From the NCBI RefSeq assembly GCF_000176915.2, contig NC_014844.1:434001-498000 (forward strand): a stretch of 64,000 nt of DNA, in the 5' to 3' direction. The translations under genes and the position numbers were made by a program. The notes under the pieces are model-generated. The model ran no database searches. It saw only the letters and a list, made by a program, of their open reading frames with translations, and had not been told where the DNA came from. Positions within the stretch are counted from its first letter, which is position 1, and each line of letters begins with the position of its first letter. The stretch is from Pseudodesulfovibrio aespoeensis Aspo-2. Lineage in GTDB: Bacteria > Desulfobacterota > Desulfovibrionia > Desulfovibrionales > Desulfovibrionaceae. Positions 1 to 8,379 of the stretch are shown piece after piece.

Positions 1-486
1 GCAGATGACCATAATGATCGTCGTAAACACCGTAAAGACCACCACGATCGAGAGGAGGTAGAAGATGCCGTGCCCAGCCCTAAAAATGAGCTCTACCTAT
101 CGGTTTGCGGTTCATGCCACATGGCCTATCCGCCGGGGTTGCTAAATTCGGCCTCGTGGGCTGCTTTGATTCAGGGGGCGAGTGAGCATTTCGGCGAAGA
201 TCTTAGTTTAGACACCAAGGATGCCGAAGAGCTCGAAACCTATCTTACATCAGGGGCATCTGAAAACGTTCAAGGAGAATTAGCTAGGGATATTTCCCGG
301 GATTTGGGGAATCGGATTGTAAAGCGCATCACCGAAATTCCTGAAATAAGAAAAGAACATCATGAGTTGAGTGCCTCAGTGTTTTCAAGAACATCTATTG
401 GTGGTCTTTCAAACTGTATTGCATGTCACAAGCGTGCTGATGTCGGAGTGTTTGACGACGACGAGGTAAGTATACCACGAGAATGA
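1..486 (+). CDS. Diheme cytochrome c (DHC family), 5' end missing
   Basis: The frame is open from the first base, so the gene begins upstream of the window. The visible part starts with a His/Asp/Arg-rich stretch and then has two CxxCH heme sites, CGSCH near the start of the globular part and CIACH about 20 residues from the C-terminus. Between them is the pattern of the DHC family (PF09626), with AYPPGLL after the first heme and HFGEDLSLD further on. Proteins of this family are periplasmic electron carriers, often encoded beside a cytochrome b561-type membrane partner, which would lie outside this window. The export signal is not visible because the N-terminus is missing. The family call is fairly secure; the redox partner is unknown. 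Confidence 0.8.
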   Translation, partial: ADDHNDRRKHRKDHHDREEVEDAVPSPKNELYLSVCGSCHMAYPPGLLNSASWAALIQGASEHFGEDLSLDTKDAEELETYLTSGASENVQGELARDISRDLGNRIVKRITEIPEIRKEHHELSASVFSRTSIGGLSNCIACHKRADVGVFDDDEVSIPRE

Positions 487-541
487 TCCAAAGAATTTGA
501 GGTTAAAGGGCGAGAGTTTTTTTGCTTATCTTTTGGTGATG

Positions 542-1639
542 TTATTTCGACCGTAAGGTGACCCGCAGGATTTCGCTTGGCCTCCACAGACGCATGCGCG
601 GCCCCCAAATGCCGGTTCCCCGGCAGATGATGACTGTCATCGAGTCGACCTCGTGACGTCCTTCCAGCAGTGGGTAGCGCAGCCGCACCAGATAACCGAA
701 AGGCCAAACTTGCCCTGCGTGGGTATGGCCGCTTAGCATCAGTCCGACGCCTTGTGCAGCCGCCTCTGCGGTGCGTAGTGGGGTGTGCGACAGCAGAACG
801 GTGGACCCGGCAGGACGGTCTGACAATGTTTCGGTTATGGGGTCTGCGGTTGCTGCCATGCGTGAGTGGATGGTTAGATCCTCCACTCCGGCTATGATCA
901 GCCCCGATGCCGGGGACTCCCACTTGTTGAGCAGCACATTGAATCCGGCATCAGCCATGAGCTGCATGGGATTCCCCTCACGGCCATATTGCTCGTGGTT
1001 GCCCTGAACCGCAAAGACACCAAACGGTGCGCGAAGGGTGCGTAGCACGGGCAGCAATCCGTCATAGTTTAGGCTGTGTCCCTCGAAGATGTCCCCGAGC
1101 AGCACGATCATGTCCGGCTGCATGGACATGGTTTGCTCTATGCGAGCTTTGAGCCAGTCCGTGTCCTGTTGGGAGCCGATATGAAGGTCCGACAGTCCGG
1201 CAATGACCATACCGTCGATGTCGAGCGGTAATTCGGGCAGGGCTACCTCGTACTCCGTGATTACAGGCGAACGTAGCCCTTGCACCATGGCCAATCCCGA
1301 CAGGAGCAGTCCGGCCAAGAACGCCGCCCCCCGCAGCTTGGGTGTCATGCGTGGCATGAAAAAACCGAATCCGGTGATGATGTCTACGAACAGCAGCAGG
1401 ACGAACGTGAGAAAAATGACGACTAACAGGTTCATTCCAGCAAGTTCAATGACCGAAGCCCATTGTTCATCGCGGCCATGACAAAACGCTCTGCCCAACC
1501 AGACGGAGACCCAGGACAGGACACAGAGGCCCAAGCGTATCGGCCAGGAAATGCGGTCGAACAGGGGGAGGCCCCCCATGCGCCAGAAGATGTACCCAAC
1601 CATTAGGGCAGCCGCAGTCAGAAGGATAGTTCCGAACAT
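542..1639 (-). CDS. Membrane-anchored calcineurin-like metallophosphoesterase (YkuE/YaeI type)
   Basis: The protein has 365 residues. Four hydrophobic segments fill residues 1-125, followed by a cytoplasmic or surface phosphoesterase domain. The metal-binding motifs appear in family order: SDLHIG (Asp151, His153), LLGDIFEG (about 195), QGNHE (about 234), LLSHTP, and SGHTHAGQ (about 304). Relatives hydrolyse phosphoesters or lipid pyrophosphates such as UDP-diacylglucosamine, using two metal ions; the substrate cannot be read from the sequence. It stands alone on the minus strand, with its 3' end close to the end of the cytochrome gene, so the two are convergent. Confidence 0.85.
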   Translation of the reverse strand: MFGTILLTAAALMVGYIFWRMGGLPLFDRISWPIRLGLCVLSWVSVWLGRAFCHGRDEQWASVIELAGMNLLVVIFLTFVLLLFVDIITGFGFFMPRMTPKLRGAAFLAGLLLSGLAMVQGLRSPVITEYEVALPELPLDIDGMVIAGLSDLHIGSQQDTDWLKARIEQTMSMQPDMIVLLGDIFEGHSLNYDGLLPVLRTLRAPFGVFAVQGNHEQYGREGNPMQLMADAGFNVLLNKWESPASGLIIAGVEDLTIHSRMAATADPITETLSDRPAGSTVLLSHTPLRTAEAAAQGVGLMLSGHTHAGQVWPFGYLVRLRYPLLEGRHEVDSMTVIICRGTGIWGPRMRLWRPSEILRVTLRSK

Positions 1640-1869
1640 GTGACCTGATTACCACAGTAAGGGAATAATGCCACCGCCTAGTTGTTTCTAAATTTTTATG
1701 ATCATCCAGCTAAAGCGTACTTCGACTCATGAATGTCCTTTCATTTTGCCAAAAGTACTCTTGAGCCGGATGAACCAATATTGAGAGGGTGTCCGGCGTT
1801 CCCCGTCTTGACGCGGTCCGCCCAGTGCCTATTTCAGGGGAGCATGTTTATCCCGGAGGAGTATTCAGC

Positions 1870-2721
1870 ATGACAAGCCAGATCAAGACCGTACTGCTTC
1901 TGGGCCTGTTGACGGGCCTGCTCATGATTCTCGGCGGCCTCATGGGGGGCCGGGGAGGTCTGGTGCTCGCCTTTGGCCTGGCCATGGTCATGAATGTGGC
2001 CAGCTACTGGTACTCGGACAAGATCGTCCTGAAGATGTACAAGGCGCGCGATCTCTCACGGGGCGACGCGCCCCACATCCACGCCGTGGTCGAGGAGATG
2101 GCCGCCAGGGCGGGCATCCCCAAGCCGCGCATCGTGCTCATCCCCCAGGACGCGCCCAACGCCTTTGCCACGGGCCGCAACCCGGACAACGCCGTGGTGG
2201 CCGTGACGCGCGGCATCGTGCGCATCCTCAACCCCGACGAGCTCAAGGGCGTGCTCGGTCACGAGCTGGGCCACATCGCCAACCGCGACATCCTCATCCA
2301 GACCATTGCCGCAGTCCTGGCCGGGGCCATTGTCTTCATCGCCACCATGCTCCAGTGGACAGCCATTTTCGGCATTGGGCGCGACAACGAGGAACGCGGC
2401 AACCCCATCGCGGCCCTGGCCATGGCCTTTCTCGCGCCCGTGGCCGCAGGCCTGATCCAGATGGCCATCTCGCGCTCGCGCGAGTATCTGGCCGACGACA
2501 CCGGGGCGCGGCTGTGCGGCAATCCCCTGCACCTGGCCGGGGCGCTGGGCAAGCTCGACGCCGCAGCAGGGACCATCCCCCTTGAGGGCAACCCGGCCAC
2601 CGAGAACATGTTCATCGTCAGTCCTTTCAGGGGGCGGGGCGCGTCCTCGCTCTTTTCCACCCATCCGCCCACGGCAGAGCGCATCGCCCGGCTGCGGGCC
2701 ATGGTCGGGCAAGGGCGCTAG
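1870..2721 (+). CDS. htpX: Membrane zinc metalloprotease HtpX
   Basis: The protein has 283 residues, the usual HtpX length. Two N-terminal hydrophobic segments are followed by the HELGH zinc motif (residues 131-135), two more hydrophobic segments, and the third zinc-ligand region containing SREYLADD. It is an inner-membrane quality-control protease that cleaves misfolded membrane proteins. I chose the ATG at 1870 because a GGAGGAG ribosome site lies just upstream and the known N-terminus MTSQIKTVLL fits; longer readings lack this. The Deg protease gene begins 1 bp after the stop, so the two envelope-stress proteases are very probably cotranscribed. Confidence 0.95.
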   Translation: MTSQIKTVLLLGLLTGLLMILGGLMGGRGGLVLAFGLAMVMNVASYWYSDKIVLKMYKARDLSRGDAPHIHAVVEEMAARAGIPKPRIVLIPQDAPNAFATGRNPDNAVVAVTRGIVRILNPDELKGVLGHELGHIANRDILIQTIAAVLAGAIVFIATMLQWTAIFGIGRDNEERGNPIAALAMAFLAPVAAGLIQMAISRSREYLADDTGARLCGNPLHLAGALGKLDAAAGTIPLEGNPATENMFIVSPFRGRGASSLFSTHPPTAERIARLRAMVGQGR

Positions 2722-2722
2722 C

Positions 2723-4078
2723 ATGGGCCGTTTCGCCAGCTGTTTCCTCTTTGCGGCCCTGCTCGCCTGTCTGGCCGCTGCCCCGGCTGCGGGCCAGTCG
2801 CCTGCTCAGGCACCCGACGGTCTCGACGAGCGGCGCACCCCGGTGGTCAGGGCCGTGCAGGCCACCAGCCCGTCGGTGGTCAACATCACCGTGGTCCGGC
2901 AGGCCCAGGTCGGGGCGCGCTCGCCCTTTGGCGATCCCTTTCTTGACCGCTTCTTCAACGAGTTCTACGGGCAACAACCCCGCGAGTCGCAGAGCCTCGG
3001 CTCCGGCGTGATCATCGACGGGCCCAGGAGGCTGGTGCTGACCAACGCCCATGTCATTGCCAGCGGCGGCGAGATCACCGTGCGCCTGCTCGACGGGCGC
3101 GAGTTCCTGGCCGACCTCGTGGGCTCGGACCCGGATTTTGATCTGGCCGTGCTTGCGCTGCGCGACGGAGCCGGGCTGCCACAGGTGGTCATGGGCGATT
3201 CCGACGACATCTTCATCGGCGAGACCGTCATCGCCATCGGCAACCCGTTCGGCTACTCCCACACCGTGACCACGGGCGTGGTCTCGGCCCTGAACCGGCC
3301 CATGGCCACCGAGCAAGGCGCGTTTGGCAGCTTCATCCAGACCGACGCGGCCATCAACCCCGGCAACTCGGGCGGGCCGCTGCTCAACATTCACGGCCAG
3401 CTCATCGGCATCACCACCGCCATCCGGGCCGGGGCTGAGGGCATCGGCTTTGCCATCCCAGTGAACAAGGCCAAGTTCGTGGTCCGCGAGCTGCTTGATA
3501 CGGGCCACGTGGCCCCCATCTGGCTCGGTATCTTTGGCCAGGATGTGGATCAGGCCACGGCGCGCTATTTCAAGCTCAAGAATCTCAAGGGCATGCTCGT
3601 GGCCGAGGTCCACGCCGGAACCCCGGCGGACACGGCGGGCATCAGGCCGGGCGACATCATCCTGGCCTTCAATGGCCGCGAGGTGGCGGGCAAGGACGAC
3701 TACCTGACCCGGCTCTTTGGCATCACCCGCAGCGAGACAGTGGTCCTGGCCGTCCAGCGTGACGGCGCGCGGCGCGAGCTGACCTTCAAGCCCCAACCAC
3801 TGGACAAGGCCAAGGCCCTGGAGCTGGTGCGCACGCGCTGGGGATTCGAGCTGGCCGACCGCCAGGGCGGCGGGGCCGAGGTGACCGTGGTCCGGCCCGG
3901 CAGCGCGGCGGCGCAGCTGGGGTTGCAGCCCGGCGATGTCATCCACCAGATCGGCAGCCGGCGGCTGGCCTCGGGCATCGACCTGCTCAACGCCTTTTTG
4001 CGCAACAGGATGCAAAAGACCGTGCTCATGCGCGTCCAGCGCGGTCGCGGTCTGTACTACGTCCGGCTGACTCTTTAG
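2723..4078 (+). CDS. Periplasmic serine protease, DegP/DegQ (HtrA) family
   Basis: The protein has 451 residues. A signal peptide (about 1-25, ending in an APAAG-type site) is followed by a trypsin-like domain with catalytic His in LTNAHVIA, Asp in DFDLAVLAL and Ser in NPGNSGGPL. Two PDZ domains follow, each with a P-G-D-I/V-I core (RPGDIILAF and QPGDVIHQI). It degrades or refolds damaged periplasmic proteins. The start at 2723 is directly after the htpX stop and gives the signal peptide; earlier in-frame starts lie within htpX. The pairing with HtpX suggests a common envelope-stress operon, which is inference from spacing. Confidence 0.92.
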   Translation: MGRFASCFLFAALLACLAAAPAAGQSPAQAPDGLDERRTPVVRAVQATSPSVVNITVVRQAQVGARSPFGDPFLDRFFNEFYGQQPRESQSLGSGVIIDGPRRLVLTNAHVIASGGEITVRLLDGREFLADLVGSDPDFDLAVLALRDGAGLPQVVMGDSDDIFIGETVIAIGNPFGYSHTVTTGVVSALNRPMATEQGAFGSFIQTDAAINPGNSGGPLLNIHGQLIGITTAIRAGAEGIGFAIPVNKAKFVVRELLDTGHVAPIWLGIFGQDVDQATARYFKLKNLKGMLVAEVHAGTPADTAGIRPGDIILAFNGREVAGKDDYLTRLFGITRSETVVLAVQRDGARRELTFKPQPLDKAKALELVRTRWGFELADRQGGGAEVTVVRPGSAAAQLGLQPGDVIHQIGSRRLASGIDLLNAFLRNRMQKTVLMRVQRGRGLYYVRLTL

Positions 4079-4173
4079 TCGGCTGTAAATAGCTATTTTC
4101 GCAGGCTGTTCAGCCACCTGCGAGGGCGGCTCGGAGAGCAGGAACTGGGGAACGCTACACCCGGAGGAGGGAT

Positions 4174-4812
4174 ATGCAGGACCACCGAAGATACTGGACG
4201 GAGCGGGGAGGGCGCAAGACCTTCACCACGCCGTTCAGGATGGACGTTTTCAAGGAACATGTGGCCAGGGACGCGCGCGTGCTCGACTTTGGCTGCGGCT
4301 ACGGACGGACCCTGGCCGAGCTGGCCGGGGAGGGCTACGCCGACCTGACGGGCATCGATTTTTCCGACACGCTCATTGAGCGTGGCCGGGCCGAGAATCC
4401 CGGCCTCAACCTCCTCGCCTATCCGGGCGGGCCGCTCCCCTTCGCAGACAACGCCTTTGACGCGGCCCTGATGCTCGGCGTGTTCACCTGCATCATCGAG
4501 ACCCGTGCGCAGGTCGAAGCCCTGCTGGAACTCAAGCGGGTGCTCAGACCCGGCGGGCTGCTCTATGTCAACGACTTCCTGCTCAACCGCGACAGGCGCA
4601 ACCTCGACCGCTACATGAGCGGCCAGGAGAAGTACGGCGTGTACGGCGTGTTTGACGTGGACGACGGCGGGGTCATGCGCCACCACGACCGCAGCCACAT
4701 GGAGGCCCTGTTCTTTGACTTCGAGCCCCTGCTCTTCGAGGAGACGGTCTTCGAGACCATGCACGGCCATATCTCCCAGGGGTTCTGCGCCCTCATGCTC
4801 CTGCCCGCCTGA
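4174..4812 (+). CDS. Class I SAM-dependent methyltransferase
   Basis: The protein has 212 residues. Motif I is VLDFGCGYGRTLAEL (about residue 30), then TGIDFS for the acidic loop, a post-motif region FADNAFDAALMLGV, and LKRVLRPGGLLYVNDF for the last conserved strand. This is a Methyltransf_11/25-type Rossmann fold that uses S-adenosylmethionine. The substrate is not evident. It has a good ribosome site (GGAGGAGG) and lies about 95 bp after the Deg protease gene, convergent with the sigma-54 activator gene that follows. It could be transcribed with the two protease genes. Confidence 0.85.
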   Translation: MQDHRRYWTERGGRKTFTTPFRMDVFKEHVARDARVLDFGCGYGRTLAELAGEGYADLTGIDFSDTLIERGRAENPGLNLLAYPGGPLPFADNAFDAALMLGVFTCIIETRAQVEALLELKRVLRPGGLLYVNDFLLNRDRRNLDRYMSGQEKYGVYGVFDVDDGGVMRHHDRSHMEALFFDFEPLLFEETVFETMHGHISQGFCALMLLPA

Positions 4813-4841
4813 CCTGCGGGTTGGGGGGACGGGGGTGTCGG

Positions 4842-6722
4842 CTAGTCCCGATCGCGCAGGCGGCGCCACAGGGTGGTGGTGCTGATGCCGAGCCGCCGGG
4901 CGGTCTCGGCCCGGTTGCCGCCGCATTCGTCGAGGGTGCGCCGGATCAGGCGCATCGTCTCCTCCTGGAGGGGCGAGTGCGACCCGGGCGAGCGTTCCAT
5001 GGGCGGGATGCATACAACCGGGTGCTCCAGGTTGTTGCGGATGTCCGTCCCGGTCACTTCCCTGCCCCGGCACTCCACCATGATCCGCTCCAGAATGGAT
5101 TTCATCTCGCGCACGTTGCCGGGGTAGGCATAGCCGTGCATGGCCTCAAGTCCGTCCGGGTTCAGCTCCGGCGGCGGCCCGCCTAGGCGGTAGCCTATCT
5201 CGCGGCTGTAGTGGCGGATCAGGGCGTCGAGGCAGCGGCCCCGCTCGCGCAGCGGCGGCAGAGTCAGGCGCAGGACATTGATGCGGAAATAGAGATCCTG
5301 ACGAAATAGCCCGTCTTCGGCCATCTTGGGTAGGTTGCGGTTGGTGGCGCAGATGACGCGCACGTCTACCGGGGTCAGCCTCTCGCTGCCCAGGCGCATG
5401 ACCTGCCGCTCTTCGAGCACGCGCAGGAGCTTGACCTGCATGGGCATGGGCATCTCGCCGATCTCGTCCAGAAAGATGGTGCCCGTGTTGGCCATCTCGA
5501 AAAGGCCCTTCCGGCCGCCCTTGGTGGCCCCGGTAAAGGCGCCCTCCTCATGGCCGAACAGCTCGCTCTCGATGAGGTTTTCGGGCAGGGCCGAGCAGTT
5601 CACGGCCACGAACGGCCCCTGCCTGCGGCGGCTGGCGTTGTGCAGGCTCTGGGCGATGAGCTCCTTGCCCGTGCCGCATTCGCCCATGATCAACACGGTG
5701 GAGTCGACTGCCGCGTATTGCCGCGCCCTGGCTATGAGCGCGCGCATGGCCTCGCCTCCGTGAACGATGTCCTCGAAATGGTGCTGGGCCACCAGCCCTT
5801 TTTCCGAGATGCTGCGCCGCTGTTGCCTGTCCTGGTGCCGGGCGGGTTCAAGCAGGACCACGGCCCCGAAATTCACGCCGCCCCGGGCCACGGGATGGGA
5901 CCGGCACAGATACTCGCTGCCGGCGTTGTGGGTGTGGATCACCCCGCACCACTGCTCGCTGCGCCGCAGGGCGTCGAGCAGCTCGCCGGGCTTGAGCCGC
6001 CGCGTCGCGCCGTCGGCCACGAACAACTCGCTCTCCACAGCCGGATCCAGGTGGACCAGCTGGTTGGACTGCAACAGCCGTCCCTGGTCGTCCAGCACCA
6101 GTACGCCCTCGCCGGTGGAGTCTATGAAGACCTGCTGCCTGAGTTGCCACTCGTTCTCTCGCCGGGCCATGTCCACCAGCTTGGCGGCCTCGTCCAGGGT
6201 CGTCAGCAGCACGGATTTTGGCGTGCGCAGGGGGAACCCCTTGATGCCGAAGGATTCGGCCAGCGACACGGAGTAGGGATTGCCCACGACCACGGTGAAC
6301 CCCTGTCGGCATATCTCGTCCACCACCATGGGGATTTCCTTGGCCGAATGGAGTTGAAAGAGGCTCAGTTCGACCGAGAGGATGGGCGCGGCCACCCGGG
6401 CCGCGTTGACGATTTCGCCAAAGCCGATGACCGCAATGTGGTCGCTGTGGGCGCGGGCCTGGTCGATGAGGGGGATGATGTCGTGCACCGTGATGGGGAT
6501 GTCCACCACTGGGACGGAAACAGCCGAGCGGATGCGCAGGGTGGTCTCGCCCCGGCTGATGAGGATCTGGGCGCCGCGGGCCACCAGATCCCGTGCCTCG
6601 TTGACGGCCTCCTCGAAGAGGCCTTTGCGCAGCTCGAATTCAAGGGCAGTCTCCTTGCGTAGCTGCTGGAACATCTCCATCAGCTTCAGGTCCGGGGCGA
6701 TGACGCCGATGTCGCAGGTCAT
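4842..6722 (-). CDS. PrpR-type sigma-54-dependent transcriptional activator
   Basis: The protein has 626 residues. An N-terminal PrpR_N-type sensor domain (about 1-180) is followed by a PAS-like region (about 190-290), an AAA+ sigma-54 interaction domain with Walker A GECGTGKE, the sigma-54 contact loop GAFTGA and Walker B IFLDEIGEMP, and a C-terminal Fis-type helix-turn-helix (NRAETARRLGIS). I chose the ATG at 6722: it has GGAGAGAC upstream and begins the conserved domain; longer readings add Pro/Arg-rich sequence with no family match. It is the last gene of the operon on this strand and is the natural regulator of the -24/-12 promoter at 14388-14403. The effector is probably a carboxylate, by analogy with PrpR. 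Confidence 0.92.
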   Translation of the reverse strand: MTCDIGVIAPDLKLMEMFQQLRKETALEFELRKGLFEEAVNEARDLVARGAQILISRGETTLRIRSAVSVPVVDIPITVHDIIPLIDQARAHSDHIAVIGFGEIVNAARVAAPILSVELSLFQLHSAKEIPMVVDEICRQGFTVVVGNPYSVSLAESFGIKGFPLRTPKSVLLTTLDEAAKLVDMARRENEWQLRQQVFIDSTGEGVLVLDDQGRLLQSNQLVHLDPAVESELFVADGATRRLKPGELLDALRRSEQWCGVIHTHNAGSEYLCRSHPVARGGVNFGAVVLLEPARHQDRQQRRSISEKGLVAQHHFEDIVHGGEAMRALIARARQYAAVDSTVLIMGECGTGKELIAQSLHNASRRRQGPFVAVNCSALPENLIESELFGHEEGAFTGATKGGRKGLFEMANTGTIFLDEIGEMPMPMQVKLLRVLEERQVMRLGSERLTPVDVRVICATNRNLPKMAEDGLFRQDLYFRINVLRLTLPPLRERGRCLDALIRHYSREIGYRLGGPPPELNPDGLEAMHGYAYPGNVREMKSILERIMVECRGREVTGTDIRNNLEHPVVCIPPMERSPGSHSPLQEETMRLIRRTLDECGGNRAETARRLGISTTTLWRRLRDRD

Positions 6723-6846
6723 GGTCTCTCCGTTGCGCTTGGCTCTCACGGGTTCGCGGGGCGCCTTCCCTGTCTGGAAAAGTAGCCCCCGTCGCCCGGA
6801 AGTGTCCAGTCCTTTGGCTGAGGGCGGCAGCGGGGAAATGAGCGGA

Positions 6847-6871
6847 GAGCCGACGGACTGTCCGTCGGCTC
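6847..6871. terminator. Hairpin between the MFS gene and the activator gene
   Basis: An 11-bp perfect stem (GAGCCGACGGA paired with TCCGTCGGCTC, loop CTG) lies in the roughly 300-bp gap downstream of the MFS gene and upstream of the activator gene. There is no strong T-run, so it may only attenuate or stabilise the transcript, allowing low-level readthrough to the regulator. I see nothing else notable in the gap. Confidence 0.45.
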
Positions 6872-7023
6872 CCCGAGGTTGGGAGAAGCGCCCAGGGGGG
6901 TGGGTGTGTGGTTGCGTGCGGTCAGGAGCCGGTGTTGTCTTGTGGCGGCAAGGAGCAGGGGGGCCGCCCAGGTGTCTCCATCGTGCGAACGGGCGCTTCT
7001 CTTGCCGTTTGCATGGGTTGGGG

Positions 7024-8313
7024 TCATCGCCCGCCATCGGGTCGGGCCATGGGTTCGCGTGCCAGCAGTGCGCCGAACACGCCGATCAGGGCCACGCCGA
7101 TATAGAGGACGCAGGACATGGAATATCCCTGGAATGTGAATCCGCCGTCAGGGTTTCGGCCATGGATTTCAAGAATCCAGCCCGTGACCGGCTGGAAGAG
7201 TGCCACGCCGAACGAGGGCAGGGTGTTGAGCAGGCCGCCGCCCGTGCCCGTGGCCTCGACCCCGAAGAGATCGCGCACCGAGGCAAAGCCCACGGACAGG
7301 GAGCCCATGCCAAAGGCGGCCAGGCAGAAGAACCAGACATACATCGACCAGCCGGGTAGGGTGTCTCCCGCCAGGGCGAGCAGGGCGAACAGGCCGACCA
7401 TGCCCAGGGCGTTGAGCAGCATCACGGGCTTGCGCGCCCTGAAGACCGAGTCGGACAGCCAGCCCGCCAGCGGTCCGCCCGCCAGCATGCCTATTCCCAT
7501 CATGATCAGCACCCCGCCCGTCTCGGACTTGGTCATGTGGTGGACATCCATCAGGAACGGGCCGCCCCACAGGCCGCCAAAGCTCATGTGCAGGCTGAAC
7601 TGGCAGAAGAACCAGACGGCGATGAACCAGAAGTCTCGGCTGGCGCAGATGCGGCGCACCGAGGCCCACAGCGCTGCCGCGCTCATCCCCTCCGGGGCGG
7701 GTTCGTGGCCCGGATAGGGGGCGGCCAGGCCTGCCTGCTCCGGGGTATCGCGCACCCACAGCCACAGGGCCACGGCCACGGCCAGTCCCACGCCGCCGCA
7801 GAGGATCAGGGCCGTGCGCCAGCCCACCAGGGAGCAGAGCACGGCCATGGGGCCAGAGCCGAGGATCAGGCCCACGCCGCCCATGCCGAGGTAGATGCCG
7901 CTCATGCGGGCAAAGGCCTCGGGCGGGAACCAGCGACTGATGAGTTTGATGCCGCAGATGAAGACCACGGACAGGCCGAATCCCATCAGGGCGCGACCGG
8001 CCAGCAGGCCGGCCACCGAGCCGGACAGGCCGAAGAGGATAGCGCCCAGCCCGGCCAGGCCAAAGAAGAGCGGCAAGGTGCGCCGGGGGCCGAACGAGTC
8101 GGCCAGCAGGCCGCTTGGCAGTTGCATGGCCCCGAAGATGAAGAAGAAGGTGGAGGCCAGCACGCCCATGGCGGGCGCGCCAAGGTGCATGTCGGCCATG
8201 ATGTCCACAGCCATGATGGCCGGGCTGACCCGGTGGAACGGGACAAAGAGATAGGCCAGGCAGAGCAGGAGGAAGATGAGCAACCCCTGGCGGGTGCGTC
8301 TGTCACGGGGCAT
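7024..8313 (-). CDS. Major facilitator superfamily transporter
   Basis: The protein has 429 residues with about twelve hydrophobic segments. The MFS signature loop between segments 2 and 3 is seen as GLLADSFGPRRTL, and its pseudo-repeat as GGPLAGWLSDSVFRARKP. The cytoplasmic start MPRDRRTRQG is typical. It lies between the LarA-like gene and the activator gene in a single direction of transcription, so it is likely a second carrier for the same pathway, importing the substrate or exporting a product such as a carboxylate or sulfite. The transported solute cannot be read from the sequence. Confidence 0.88.
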   Translation of the reverse strand: MPRDRRTRQGLLIFLLLCLAYLFVPFHRVSPAIMAVDIMADMHLGAPAMGVLASTFFFIFGAMQLPSGLLADSFGPRRTLPLFFGLAGLGAILFGLSGSVAGLLAGRALMGFGLSVVFICGIKLISRWFPPEAFARMSGIYLGMGGVGLILGSGPMAVLCSLVGWRTALILCGGVGLAVAVALWLWVRDTPEQAGLAAPYPGHEPAPEGMSAAALWASVRRICASRDFWFIAVWFFCQFSLHMSFGGLWGGPFLMDVHHMTKSETGGVLIMMGIGMLAGGPLAGWLSDSVFRARKPVMLLNALGMVGLFALLALAGDTLPGWSMYVWFFCLAAFGMGSLSVGFASVRDLFGVEATGTGGGLLNTLPSFGVALFQPVTGWILEIHGRNPDGGFTFQGYSMSCVLYIGVALIGVFGALLAREPMARPDGGR

Positions 8314-8379
8314 GGATGGTTCCTTGTGACCCGGCGCGCGCCGCGCCGGGGTGTTTGTGTGGTCGGGCCAGGAGACCGG

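Noticed and set aside
2627-4117. Long open frame on the minus strand opposite the Deg protease gene
   Set aside because: It is antisense to a clear protease gene, has a His/Gly/Asp-rich composition produced by GC-rich codons and no recognisable domain.
6722-7037. 105-residue N-terminal extension of the sigma-54 activator
   Set aside because: The extension is Pro/Arg/His-rich, crosses a strong hairpin, and the conserved domain has its own ATG with a ribosome site at 6722.
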